A stretch of DNA of 64,000 nt from Arion vulgaris (Eukaryota; Mollusca; Gastropoda; Stylommatophora; Arionidae), in contig CM036771.1 in assembly GCA_020796225.1 (NCBI GenBank), positions 33,678,703-33,742,702 on the forward strand. Direction: 5' to 3'. The notes beneath the pieces were generated by a model, which searched no databases, was not told where the DNA came from, and worked only from the letters and a program-made list of their open reading frames with translations. Shown here piece after piece: positions 21,556-32,010 of the stretch (positions within the stretch are counted from its first letter, which is position 1; every line of letters starts with the position of its first letter). The position numbers and the translations under genes were made by a program.

Positions 21556-21840
21556 AGAGAACTATTTTTTTCCAAGAAAATTTGATGTAGTTTGAAATAT
21601 TTCTTCTTCAGGTTATATTAAAATCAACCTCACCGGATTGTACACAATAGTAACAGATTTACGGTACACAGACGCGTTGTTCTAAAAATACATTATGGTA
21701 ACATTGAAATATCGTGAGTTTCACGAATTCCCGTGCACCTAACCCAGTCGACTTTGAAAGCGGAAAGCATATGACGTTATAATTGGGATACCGTTTTATA
21801 GTTATAGGCGTATCTCGCTATTTGTATGAAGCTATTGTAT

Positions 21841-23146
21841 CATATTTGTTGGCTTATCAAAACTGACATTGATATCACATTCATAATGAGTCTGAAGTGC
21901 ACATTTATAACAATGCAGAAGGTTACAGTTTTACTATACCAACACTTCCGTAGGGAATCTAAGAGAGGTCATCTATATTGCGATATTCATAACCCTGAGA
22001 AACGAACGCAACTGGCGCTTGGTCTGAATAGAGAATCCTTTTCCCGATGGATTAAACAGGACACAAAGTGCACTAATGTCAAGCAAGGACGGAAAAGAAC
22101 AATTGACGACTTTGACATAGATGTCATAAGACGGGAGCTCTTGAAAATGTTTGCAACAAATCAACTTGTTACTCTCAGGAAACTGAAATTAAAACTGCAA
22201 TCAGATTGCAGCATAGACATTTCTAAAAGTACTCTATGGAAAATTGTAAGAGCGCCGGCTTCACCTTCAGAAAAACTATAGGCGGCAGGAATATTATTTG
22301 TGAAAAGCCACATTTAATTGCTGCCCGAAGTAAATACCTGAAGCAGATCCGTGAGCGGCGGAGGCAAGGCTATGATATTGTATATTTGGACGAATCCTGG
22401 GTCAATGCTCACCACACCAATGCTAAAGAATGGCAATCAGTAGACGGTGAACAGAAAAGAAAATACCAAGCAGCAAAGGCCAGCGTATTATACTAACACA
22501 TGCAGGAAGTAGTGAAGAAGGTCTTGTCCATGACGCTGGACTTATTTTCCAATCAAAAGTACCGACGGTAGGGACTACCACACAGAAATGAATGGACATA
22601 TTTTCAGGCACTGGATGGAGAAAGATCTACTTCAAATTCTAAACAGACCATGATGCTTGGTAATGGATAATGCATCCTATCACAACACAGTATCAGCGGA
22701 AGACAAAGTACCAACTGCATCAAATACAAAAGATCAAATTAGGACTTGGCTTGCTAAGGAAAATGTCAGCTTCGATGATACATATTTGAAACCCGAGTTG
22801 TTGCACCTGGTGAGGATGACAAATAAGACAAAGGTGTTTCATATTGACAAAATCATTGCGGAATACGGCCACACGTCTTTGCGACTACCTCCATATCATG
22901 CTCAATCCGATAGAGCTTGTCTGGGCTAAAGTAAAAGGGCAAGTTGCCGAACAGAACAGGACGTTTAAAATGTGTGATGTTGAAGTTCTGACACGTGAGT
23001 CCTTCTCAATGATAGACATGCAGTTCTGGAAGAAGTGTGTTGAACATGTCCTCCGAGAGGAAAACGAGTACTGGCACCGAGATGGATTACAATTTGTCCA
23101 GCCAGTAACAATTATCAACCTCATGGAATCGTCAGATTCGGGATGA
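21841..23146 (+). pseudogene. Transposase, IS630/Tc1/mariner DDE family, frameshifted
   Basis: Cut-and-paste transposase relic spread over three frames. Frame of 21826-22281 holds the N-terminal DNA-binding part (helix-turn-helix-like region around ALGLNRESFSRWIKQ). The next frame (22236-22496) has YLDESWVNAHHT with the first catalytic Asp. 22657-22929 has VMDNASYHN with the second Asp. 22844-23146 has NPIELVWAKVKG with the Glu. Allowing for the shift, about 82 residues separate the second Asp and the Glu, far more than the 34 of classic Tc1/mariner. At least three frameshifts (about 22260, 22480 and 22900) and an in-frame break near 22640 show it is dead. Confidence 0.9.
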
Positions 23147-23515
23147 TACAAATCATATTTTGATTGCAGACTGAGAAATAGCAACGTATACATTTCCATA
23201 TCCAAATGCGTCTACCATCATACAATTTGTGGTGAAGTTAAGACACCCTGGGGACTAATGGTGACCGAAGGGAGGACTAACTGTTGCATATTGTATCCAA
23301 GTTCACGATTGCACATAAATGGCAACACATTTAATTACTTGACCTATCAAGTTAATATGGAGATACACCTATGAATAGAATTGACATGGACAAATTCTAG
23401 GATACTGTAAAATCTAAAATTTGAGCCCCCGTATTTGCAATTGTCATAAAAGATCAAAGGAATTCGCCGATGTGCAAAATCCGTAGCATCTATGGACTAC
23501 TGGCTAGCTTTATTT

Positions 23516-23620
23516 TAGCGTCATGGATATTCTAAGGCTGCATGCAAAAATCACTGAGATCCAACAGGTAGTTTTCGAGAAAATCAATTTCAAACGTGCT
23601 CACGAATTAATGGACAGACT
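23516..23620 (-). repeat. Right terminal inverted repeat of Tc1/mariner-like element
   Basis: Mirror of 21451-21555, ending aattaatggacagact. Confidence 0.93.
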
Positions 23621-23754
23621 ATACCTATAATTAGAAAGAATAGTTGTGTAAATATAGTTTGAAGCCCCGACCGCCAACATCTTCACTATCACCACTAACA
23701 ACAACACCATCTTAACCTCCTACTACATATATTTATACAGGGATCTAAGATGGA

Positions 23755-23892
23755 TCTGAGTTAACAGCACCAGGTTTCCCAATATGGCTTGTTCACTCTC
23801 TGCAGAAATTTTCCGAGCTACGCTGTCCGAATTCGAACCCTTTAGAACGTCAGGCAGGCTGCTTATCCACTTCGCCACAGTGACGTCATGAT
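23755..23892 (-). mobile_element. SINE-4-like tRNA-derived element
   Basis: Minus strand: tgtggcgaagtggataagca (A box) and gggttcgaattc (B box), then ttctgcagagagtgaaca. Head resembles 39718-39788. Confidence 0.7.
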
Positions 23893-23950
23893 GTGTATAT
23901 GTATGCATGTTTGTATATATGTATGTGTATGTATGTATGTTTGTACGTTT
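23893..23950. repeat. TATG microsatellite
   Basis: Repeats of tatgtatg and tgtatatatg. Confidence 0.85.
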
Positions 23951-23954
23951 CGTC

Positions 23955-24320
23955 TTTACAGACGGCTAATTAGCAAGTGATTTACTGTGACACTTCGGAG
24001 TTTTAGCTTTTCTCTATTGTCTTTCAACTCATACATAAGTCTCTTCTCAAAAGACTCTGCGCCCTTTCGCAATATCGCTTTCCACACAACTCTGTCATCA
24101 GCTAGTTTTTCCCATGTGATGGGACCTACAGAACAGTTCTTCATTGAGGCCTTCCAGACATCTTTATATCTGAGCAGTGGTCTGCCCTGGTGCCTTTTTC
24201 CTCCGAACGTTCACAGAACAACATTTGATTTGGCATGCGACAAGTTTCCATTCTTCTCACATGCCCCAACCATCTTAGTTGTCCACTGCTGAGCATGCCC
24301 ATGATGGAAGGCAAGTTTGC
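23955..24320 (-). mobile_element. LINE fragment, C-terminal RT tail
   Basis: Minus strand encodes LSSGQLRWLGHVRRMETCRM and, in another frame, ITWEKLADDRVVWKAILRKG, the two conserved tail blocks of CR1/RTE-like ORF2. Confidence 0.85.
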
Positions 24321-24359
24321 GTGTATATGTATGTGTAAATAATCATGCACAATCATATA

Positions 24360-24360
<1 letters not shown>

Positions 24361-24424
<64 letters not shown>
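24361..24424. repeat. AT microsatellite
   Basis: About 32 AT dinucleotides without interruption. Capable of cruciform extrusion. Confidence 0.98.
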
Positions 24425-24428
<4 letters not shown>

Positions 24429-24547
24429 TTAATTGACAGACTTATTTCTCCATAATCTGCAGTATCAATTATTTCATGTTATTCTAGCAATGTAATAAAG
24501 CTAATTCTAGCAGAAAAACCTTGAAAAAGTGTTGTACTTATTTAGAT

Positions 24548-25332
24548 CAGCGGTCCCCAAACTTGCATTACTGGGGACCCTTTTAAAACATTTTGCTGTA
24601 GCGGACCCAAAAGTTTCAATATATGAAAATGGACAGGAATGAATTATTTGTGTGGTACAATCGTAAACAACTTCTGAAATTTAATATTTTAATAAACAGA
24701 AAAAGGATTCATTTTACCTTGAACAAGACGCTTTATCATTAGCATCATCAGCACATTTGCGTTTCAATTACAGCCAGCAGTCCATCCTGAAGCTCAGCCT
24801 AAATGTATTTTAGCAAAATCCAATGCACGCCGATGTTATTTATCCTACCTTTTTCAAGATCGTTTCAGCCAACTACTTACTTAAATTTAATTCTTCTAGT
24901 GATATAATTATTATTACATCACACCAACAGACAATGCTATGCTGGCAGACAAAGGAGAATTGTAAACCAACAAAGAACCGGTGTCGTTAGTCGCCACACG
25001 CTGATGGACATACTGAGGGAGATATCGGAGCACTTATGGACTAATTTGTTCGACGTGCAGTGATGGTGATCCGACGACTAAACTAAAACTAAAACTAACC
25101 AACAGACAAGCTGCCACCAATTTATCTGCGGGAAACTTCAAATAATCTTTCATTTTGTCCTTTGATTTGGCAGCGGGACTAGTTGACCACTGTTTTTATA
25201 CATGTTTTTAAAATGTATTTTTCTGTTTGAAATGTAAAAGATCGTAATATTTCTTCTAGCACTTGATGCCCCCGCCCCCCTGTGAGTACCTCGTAAACCC
25301 GGGGTCCGAGGATGCCTGTTTGAGAAACGCTG
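24548..25332 (+). mobile_element. hAT-like non-autonomous element
   Basis: Ends cagcggtccccaaac and gtttgagaaacgctg form imperfect inverted termini, flanked by atttagat and atgtagat (7 of 8). Interrupted by a LINE at 24935-25097. No transposase visible. Confidence 0.8.
24935..25097 (+). mobile_element. 5'-truncated LINE insertion with 12-bp target duplication
   Basis: Flanked by accaacagacaa at 24923-24934 and 25098-25109. Contains gtaaaccaacaaagaacc and ends in tandem aaacta-type units. Same subfamily as 59203-59418. Confidence 0.92.
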
Positions 25333-25470
25333 ATGTAGATTAACATACTAATCAGCACATTACCTAATTCTTGCATCATTAAATCCTTACTAAATCGAGA
25401 TAATTTCGTCTAGACCAGTGTTTCCCATCGTGGGGTCCACACCCCACAGCGGGGGCAATTTGATTGTTAA

Positions 25471-25689
25471 CCCTTTAGCTGCTAAGGACGTATATATACG
25501 TTTTTCCTATTCACTTCTAAAGACGCATTAACACGTATGTTATTATCTCTCCTCTATGGGCTAAAGACGTGTTAACACGTTATACATTGATATTGTCACT
25601 GCTATAGGCGTACATTCACGTTTGTGACCTAGAAACAAAGAGTAGCTATTTTTAGCTTAGCTTTCAGAAAGTATGTAGCTGCGAAAGGG
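25471..25689 (+). mobile_element. piggyBac-like MITE with TTAA target duplication
   Basis: 219 bp between TTAA at 25467-25470 and 25690-25693. Ends ccctttagctgctaag and gtagctgcgaaaggg are inverted. Internal palindromes cgtatatatacg and acgtgttaacacgt. Confidence 0.9.
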
Positions 25690-25693
25690 TTAA

Positions 25694-26095
25694 GGCTATG
25701 TACTCGTCTCTCGTACCAAATGTACCAGGTTCGCTCCCTCATGGAGCCTTCTGGAAATTTTTTCAGAGATACTGATGTAGGTGAGATCGAGTTCTATAGG
25801 AGAACGGACGATAAAACAGTAGGTCATGAATTCAATTTGAGCACATAAAAGAACAATTGGCAGTTCAAAATCGCGAAGAGCAGACTTAAAAGCCGCTGCC
25901 AAAGCAAAATTCATTAGTCAAGATTAAAAATAAAATTCCTACAAAAATATCTTCACCATCTTCAATATTACATCGGGACCATCGCCGGTGCTATGAAGTT
26001 CGTGCACTGTAGCTGAGATTTTCCTGTGTAAAAAAGAGATATGAGCTACTCACCGAAGTGCAATGATGATGGTAATAGCAATCTATCAATATTGA
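25694..26095 (+). mobile_element. SINE-2 copy
   Basis: tRNA-like B box ggttcgctccctcatggagc, body gagcacataaaagaaca and tttgtgcactg-like, end caccgaagtgcaatgatgat. The head is cut by the MITE at its left. Confidence 0.85.
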
Positions 26096-26214
26096 ATAAA
26101 GCTCTTTAATTTGTTACAGCAAAACATCATCATGTTTCCAGCACCTACTTGCAGTGCTATTCTGGTCCTGTCGATGTTAGTATGCCAAGCTAATAGTAAC
26201 TACTATCTAAAATA

Positions 26215-26905
26215 GAAAATCTTAAATAAAGTCTATTGTCTATTGTTTTCCTCCAGGTGGATGATGGAATTGGTTGTCCCCTATTGCCACTAAGCGTAGA
26301 GGTGGGAGCTTTAATTTGAGTTACATGGCCAGATGAATCGTTCTTGTGTTATATCTGTGTTTATTTAGTGTGGTCTTGATTTTGTCTATCCATCTTTTTC
26401 TTGGTCTTCCCTTACTGATCTCTTTTTATTGTATGCTGTTATTGGCTGTACTCTATTCTCATTTAATGTTCAAACCACTGCATTTGTTGTCTTTCAATGT
26501 ATTCGTGCATGAAGTTATGCCCACTCTGCTCCTGATGTCCTCGTTTCGTAGTCTATCTTTCCTGGTGACCCCCACCACCTTCCTCAAGCATTTCATTTCA
26601 CATGTGGTGAGCTTTCTGTGGTGTGTTGATGTCAGAGACCAAGTTTGACATTGGTAACAAAGTGTTGGTAGACAACAACTTTTTATCATCTGTCTTTTCA
26701 CTTCCATCTTGATCTTTGGGTGTTGTAGTAATGGCGCCAGCTGGTAGGTCACTGCATTTGCTTTTTGGCATCTTGCTTCTATTTCTCGATCGAGTTTTCC
26801 GTCTTCTATGAAAATGCTGCATACATATTTGAATTCAGAAACTTGCTTTACTCTGGTGTTGTCTATTTGTTTGTTTTCTTTTCTGGATGTTCCAATGTTC
26901 TAGTT
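26215..26905 (-). mobile_element. LINE fragment with RT tail
   Basis: Minus strand encodes MTYQLAPLLQHPKIKMEVKR, LPTLCYQCQTWSLTSTHHRK, then EMKCLRKVVGVTRKDRLRNE, the classic tail of ORF2. Same family as 2590-3025. Confidence 0.88.
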
Positions 26906-27097
26906 TCGTAGTTCTTAGACAGTTATATCTTATCTTAATCACATTTGCCTTGAAGCGACGTGGGGAGATTTAGTTTCCTATCTTGTGCCAGGTGTGTTGC
27001 GCTTGACGTTTCCTGTCCATGCTTTCGCAGGGACTCTGAGATGTTATCTATCCACAGAATCAGAACAGAATCAGAGACATTGAACTTCCTTATTGGC

Positions 27098-27178
27098 CCG
27101 TTTGCCCATCGTGTTCGTAGCGCGTTGGACGGCGGGTGACAAGCCCTCTGTGAGTGCGGGTTCAATTCTTCGTTATTC
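27098..27178 (+). mobile_element. SINE-3 head fragment
   Basis: gcgcgttggacggcgggtga and gagtgcgggttcaattc match the tRNA-like head of 38565-38745. Confidence 0.7.
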
Positions 27179-27179
27179 A

Positions 27180-27375
27180 ACTGTCAATGTTATTAGATCT
27201 ACATTGATAAGGCACAATCGAATGCGAGTAATTATAGTTGAATTTATTGGTTATTCTTAAAAAAAAAGAATTTCCAAAATAACGATACGACTTTAATAGA
27301 GTTGTTTCGTTAACATAACGGAATAATATTTATATTTCGTGCGCCGAATTCTGCTTTTTATAATTCTCATAAAAC
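27180..27375 (+). promoter_or_regulatory. Putative promoter/5' UTR region of ZC3H13-like gene
   Basis: Interval between the SINE and the start codon. AT-rich, with no clear TATA box or initiator. The transcription start is not determinable. The start codon has a favourable context (aaaacATGg). Confidence 0.35.
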
Positions 27376-27555
27376 ATGGCGACAGAAGATCCCAAACTGA
27401 AATTTTTACCCCGACATCTTCAGATAACTCAACCGGCTAGTTCTCAAAAATCTAAGCGCCGAGTGACTGTAGAAGAGGAAAATGCGGGAGATGAAGAGTC
27501 CGATCGTAGAAGTGTATTTGACCGCTTGGGACCAGGGGGCTCGCAAAGAGTTGAG
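27376..27555 (+). CDS. ZC3H13: ZC3H13/Flacc-like protein, exon 1
   Basis: Start of a large gene for a nuclear RS-rich CCCH zinc-finger protein. The 60 codons begin MATEDPKLKFLP and contain KRRVTVEE and RRSVFDRLGPGG. The same order (VTVE, SVFERLGP, then a CCCH finger) opens vertebrate ZC3H13 as I recall it, which is the main basis of the name, with later support from the FSEWSDDD block. ZC3H13 (fly Flacc) bridges RBM15/Nito to WTAP in the complex that assists METTL3-METTL14 in depositing m6A on mRNA. The exon ends in phase 0 at GAG followed by GCAAGT, a GC-type donor. A GT donor 9 bases later (27565) would also stay in frame. Seventeen exons (about 1175 codons) lie in the window, and the 3' end is outside. 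Confidence 0.85.
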
Positions 27556-28298
27556 GCAAGTGTAGTAAAGTCAAAACGATGTCAGATGTTGTGTGTGTTA
27601 GTTGTCACCAACCCGTTACGGTTTTGTTGTTACATTGATGGCCAATTCTAGTAATTCATTTTAAAAGGAAATTTGCTTAGTTATAGTTGTATCCACAATA
27701 GCAATACTATATTATATTACTAACTTAGTATCAGTATAATCCTGAGTATTCAGTGTCTACTACATCTTAAAAGTTACATAAAATTGTGATAAAGTCTTTT
27801 ATTTTGATTTCATTGCTGAATTGTTAATCGTTTTTGTTGTTTGTTTACATTTTAAACTTCAATAACTTATTGTTATTTTGGCAAGCCACACTGTCTGTAA
27901 AATCCTTCATTAATCATATTCGTGTCAAGTACTTCGGCCTATCTTTAGTATTATTTAACCGAAATATGGTAGTACTACTAAATTTTTGCACAACAGTTCA
28001 CAAACACAGTAAACAAAAATATCTCTCTCGTATGGATATGTATGCATAAATACATTATATTATGGTAGCATAAAAATGTTTAAAGATCATAAAAAGAATA
28101 TTTTTACCAGTCATGTTTTTCTATTCTATAATTGTTGATATTTAGTCTGGCTTCTTGTTGAGAGTTTCAACATCCACACCAATAGTCAGCACGTTTTGTT
28201 GAGATCCATAATCATTAGCCCCATTCGATATGGCACATGCTGATGTTGATTGTGATTTATTCTTTACAATTCATATTGACATTTTTTCTTGCAAGCAG
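27556..28298 (+). other. Intron 1 of ZC3H13-like gene
   Basis: AT-rich, with no repeat recognised. GC-AG boundaries if the GCAAGT donor is used. Acceptor ttttttcttgcaagcag. Confidence 0.7.
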
Positions 28299-28393
28299 AA
28301 GCAGAAACCATGCTTTGAGTTTCAAGAACATGGAAAATGTCAATTTGGAAAGAACTGTAACTACAGCCATGCTGTGAAAGATAGGGGTAAAAG
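28299..28393 (+). CDS. ZC3H13: ZC3H13-like, exon 2: CCCH zinc finger
   Basis: 95-bp exon, phase 0 in and phase 2 out (donor AAAAG/GTAGGA). It encodes KQKPCFEFQEHGKCQFGK and NCNYSHAVKDRGK. The cysteines and histidine follow C-x8-C-x5-C-x3-H, the RNA-binding CCCH class, and the spacing equals that of the single finger in ZC3H13. The position directly after the SVFDRLGP block matches the family order. An alternative acceptor 3 bases earlier (28296) would add one Gln. Confidence 0.93.
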
Positions 28394-28499
28394 GTAGGAA
28401 ATTTAATCATCATTTGAACACACTATATGAACTAGACCTTTTTTCTAAATAAGAAGACTAATTGTTGAGTTCGCCACCCAGATACTTCGACATTTATGT

Positions 28500-28790
28500 G
28501 AATGATGAGGTAGGTGATAGCGAAGTTGATAAAACGCTGTGCTGGTGACCAGAGGTCACGGAAATTCAATGGTTCGAGGCCTGATTGGGACAAAAATTAT
28601 CGGTGTGCACACTTCACGGTTTGACTACAGACCGTGATCATTTACTGGGAATCTAAATTACAAAGTCCTTCTAAAGTTAGAGTAAGACTCACTTGAATTC
28701 AAGGGACACTGGTGATAAGGAAAGCAAACCATCATGCAAAAATCAGACTGAGGCACCATATGACTCCTCCATCTGTAAAAAAATGTGGAT
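28500..28790 (+). mobile_element. SINE-5 (tRNA-like) in intron 2
   Basis: B-box-like atggttcgaggcc near 28570, then cggtttgactacagaccg and ggaatctaaattacaaagtc, shared in part with 38205-38410. Confidence 0.6.
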
Positions 28791-28835
28791 CCTGTTATTT
28801 GGGAGGTACTATTTGAATGTACTTAAATAGTGCAG

Positions 28836-28960
28836 GTTGACAGAAGAAGGTACAGGTTGACCCATGGTCCCAGGGGAGCAAAGAATAGCAGCTCTGTGAC
28901 TATTGGTACACAACGTTTAACCTGTCAAAATCATACCGGTTGCCTTTATTTACCAGTTCT
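28836..28960 (+). mobile_element. Possible SINE-1 head fragment
   Basis: Has ccaggggagcaaagaatag but lacks the core. Confidence 0.4.
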
Positions 28961-29129
28961 TTTCTGATACCAAACTAAGGCTGGATCAACATAGAAATCA
29001 TTAGTCAGAAAAACCTCCCAATGTGGAGTTGGACCCACACAACATGACTAAGAATGGAAATCTGCTTTCAGCTACACTACAACATCTCTCAGTATAATAC
29101 AGTAGTGTAATTCAAATTTTCAAAAATTA

Positions 29130-29315
29130 GTTGCTATGAAAAGTAGGATTGAGAAAAGTGAAGTATTTTGAACACAAGACAAGATATGAAAGTTTGGAAA
29201 AGATAATTATGGAGGGAGACATTCCAGAAAAGTGGAGAAGAAGAAGGCCAAGATTGATACAGGATGTGATAGATAACTTAACTATGACTGCAACAGAGGG
29301 TACCATCTAAGAAGC
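29130..29315 (+). mobile_element. LINE 3' fragment
   Basis: gtggagaagaagaaggccaa then tacaggatgtgatagat, matching the RRRPRLIQDVIDN-type tail seen at 10830-10920. Confidence 0.7.
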
Positions 29316-29337
29316 TTTTATAAATATCGTACAACAA

Positions 29338-29500
29338 TGCGCCCGAGTGTGAACTGGATCCCAAATTGGGGTGTAAAGAATAGTACCACTGTTACCTACC
29401 ACGCATGTCGTAAGAGGCGACTAAGGAGGTTGGGTGTGGGGCTAGCTGCCTCACCCCGTAAAAAACACTAGATAGCTACAGAAACCACAACTAGGAAAAT
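29338..29500 (+). mobile_element. SINE-1b head and core
   Basis: cgcccgagtgtgaactggat, then gcatgtcgtaagaggcgact and ttgggtgtggggctagctgc. The 3' half is missing. Confidence 0.8.
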
Positions 29501-30095
29501 TCATAGCTCGCCACCTGAGGAAGAAGGACCCTGCAAGGAGGAGATCTGGAAAAGATGGCCTTTTAAGGACTTGGTTGCGAACCTATGCTTTTCTGGGGCG
29601 AAGGGGAAGAATACAACAATGCACAAAAGGGCAAAACAAATACTATATAAACTTTATTACCCTCGAATAGCTTTTGATTTTGCATGTCATCAGTAAAATC
29701 GAGGCTCTTCTGGGTGGATATGAAAGTCCATCTGATACCTTTTGCCTTATCTTTAGTTGTTCTACAAATCATCCAATTTGGTGTAAACAAAAATAAAAGA
29801 CCATTTTTGTACCATGGACAATACAATACAGTAATGTGCATGTTTGTTCTTTGATAAACAACATGTGAAGCTCGATGTCACTATCACTTCGGCCATCTTT
29901 ACTTCCCAGTACATCTGGTCTGTGGTAAAGATAAATTCCAAAGGATTGTTATGCCAAATTTCTGCACAGGACAATCTAGTGAATGATGACGTTATACCTA
30001 TTTGTATTTAATACTTATTGTTGTGATGGAATAATTTTGAAACAGGACATATTTGGAAAATCTCAGTACCTTTACACCGTAACTAAGTTCATTTT
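29500..30095. other. Unassigned part of intron 2
   Basis: Possible LINE 3' remnant near 29480-29600 (cgccacctgaggaagaagg). Otherwise nothing recognised. Confidence 0.35.
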
Positions 30096-30097
30096 TT

Positions 30098-30700
30098 GGG
30101 GGTCTCTGTGGCATAGAGTCATAGAGGTTAGGTGCCCGCCTCTTGTTACAAAGGTACTCAGTTCACTCCCTCATGGAGCTATCAGGATATTTTTCCAGAG
30201 ATCCCTGATTTCAGTGTGTTCAATATCAAGAATTCATCTGGGGAAAATTCATTAGAAAGATATTCGCCTGTGTGGTGCTGGGGTCCAGGAAAGCAAAGAA
30301 TAGTACCACTGCAACCTAAATGCATGTCGTAAGAGGCAACTGATGTAGGCTCTAGGGGTGCTACCCTAGTAAATAAAAAGCAGCGTTGAAATCGGATGTG
30401 CTGGCCTACTTGTAGGCGCATAACTGGCACAACTTACAATCTCTCTTAGGCTCAGATCACACAGAGTGGTTGACAAGTGGTCGATATAGAGCGTTCAAAG
30501 AAGAAGAAGAAGATTAGAAAGATTAAAAATATAAATTCCTACAATAAATTTTCACCATCAAAATTACATCGGTGTCCCTCGCAGGTACTATGGATTTCAT
30601 GTACTGCTAATGAGATCTTTCTATGTAAGAAAGAGACCGGGACCCACATGGCTACTCACCGATGTGCAATGATGATGGTCCTATCAATCAGTCAATACAT
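30098..30700 (+). mobile_element. SINE-2 copy split by a SINE-1
   Basis: Head gtctctgtggcatagag and B-box region ctcagttcactccctcatgg, then interrupted at 30262-30512, then body ataaattcctacaataaat and end caccgatgtgcaatgatgat. Parts of the middle body are missing. Confidence 0.85.
30262..30512 (+). mobile_element. SINE-1a, complete insertion with target-site duplication
   Basis: 11-bp duplication attagaaagat at 30251-30261 and 30513-30523. Contains cgcctgtgtggtgctggggt, the core gcatgtcgtaagaggcaact, ggtcgatatagagcgttc and a GAA-type tail. Confidence 0.93.
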
Positions 30701-30897
30701 TTTCATACAGTACATATTTGAAAAATCTCATTACTTTTATAACGTAACTTATTTTGTTTCCTTGACAAAGTTTATTTTGGTTGGTATAATAGTTTTCTTA
30801 ATTGTCTCTGTTTAAGTAAAACTTGTTCTTGCTCATGTTTTATACATATATTTAAGGTTACTAATTAAATTATACATTTTAAAAACTCCTCCATTAG

Positions 30898-31049
30898 AGA
30901 TGGCAACAAAAGTCCAGACAATCTGCGGTTGACTTTCAAAGGCGATAAAGATAAAGAAAACAAGGTGCGATCCCAGGTGGTAGTACGTAAAGCTGGTGGA
31001 GACAGTGACGATGAGTCTGGAAATGAGTCAGATAGCTGGTCTATTGATA
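30898..31049 (+). CDS. ZC3H13: ZC3H13-like, exon 3
   Basis: 152 bp, acceptor ccattag/AGATGG, donor GATA/GTGAGT. Phase 2 in, phase 1 out. Encodes a charged segment with SPDNLRLTFKGDKDKENKV, VVVRKAGG, then an acidic DSDDESGNESDSWSID. No domain. The acidic stretch before a coiled segment (next exon) parallels the DDSDNGDINYDYV region I recall in vertebrate ZC3H13. Confidence 0.88.
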
Positions 31050-31059
31050 GTGAGTATAT

Positions 31060-31575
31060 TTGTTATCATGTTAGTGTGTTTTATTGTTCCTAATGCTGTC
31101 AAAAAAACTATCAAACCTATGAAAGGGACTGACATTAGAACAAAAATCAAGCGGTTATGAACCTGTGTTTTTCCCTTGGCAACATATGGTTGGGAGACAT
31201 GGACCATTGACAAATCGGCAGAGAATATCATTAATGCCTTTGAATGCAAATGCTACAGAAGAGTACTTAGAATATCATGGACAAAGAAAAGAACAAATGC
31301 TTCTGTTCTGTAACAGCTTGATATTTAAGAGAGTTGGTTATTAAAGAACTTAAAAACAAGGAAGATTAAATATTTAGGATACATCAAACGACATGAGTGC
31401 CTAGAGAAGATAATTTTTGAGGAAATGGTACCGGTAAAAAAATGTGTGCAAGATGTCATTGACAATCTGGAAATGACTGCTGCTGACGCTGGTCATCTTG
31501 CACAGAATAGAGAGTTTTTCAGGACTGCTTTCATGGGAACCAAGTTCTGGAAGGGACAAGCTACTTGATGATGAA
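31060..31575 (+). mobile_element. LINE fragment in intron 3
   Basis: ORF2 tail (LATYGWETWTIDKSAENI-type, then ECKCYRRVLRISWTKKRTN and GYIKRHECLEK) with stops. Starts only about 10 bases after the exon 3 donor. Confidence 0.85.
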
Positions 31576-32010
31576 TCCTGTCAAAATACCAGTGTCAAAC
31601 ATGGTCATTAACAGCAGCTAATGAGCAGAAAAATAATTACGGAGATAAGGTGCATTAGAAGAGCTGCAGCAGTGATAATAAGAGACAAAATTAGAAATGA
31701 AGAAATAAGAAGACTAGATGTGAAACCAGTTATGCAATTCATAAATAACAACAAATTAAATGGTTTGGACACCTGACAAGAATGCCCTGGTATTGTCTAC
31801 CACAGAGATCCACACAGAAAAAATATAATGAGTACAGAGCAAGAGGAAGACCACACAAAAGATAGACCCACGACATCAAGAATAGCCTTAAAAAATGAAT
31901 AACAGCTTACAAAGTGCATTAGAATAAGCATACACAAACAAGATCACTACATTTCCCTCCAGCAACACTTTTATAAAGATGTAAATGGTGGAAGAGAAGA
32001 TAAGAAGAAT
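31576..32010 (+). mobile_element. LINE-B 3' fragment
   Basis: Same family as 14101-15120: cagcagctaatgagcagaa, tggtttggacacctgaca and gagcaagaggaagaccac. Confidence 0.8.

Larger units (their letters stand above)
21451..23620 (+). mobile_element. Tc1/mariner-superfamily transposon, DD~82E type, decayed
   Basis: About 2.17-kb element with long terminal inverted repeats of roughly 105 bp starting agtctgtccattaattcgtg on both ends, inside TA-rich flanks (TA at 21449-21450). It holds one transposase pseudogene in the plus orientation. It sits next to a LINE fragment in the intergenic region. Confidence 0.9.

Noticed and set aside
21973..22164. Minus-strand ORF inside the transposon
   Set aside because: Shadow of the transposase coding strand.
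30132..30332. ORF MPASCYKGTQFTPSW...
   Set aside because: Runs across a SINE-2/SINE-1 junction; not a gene.
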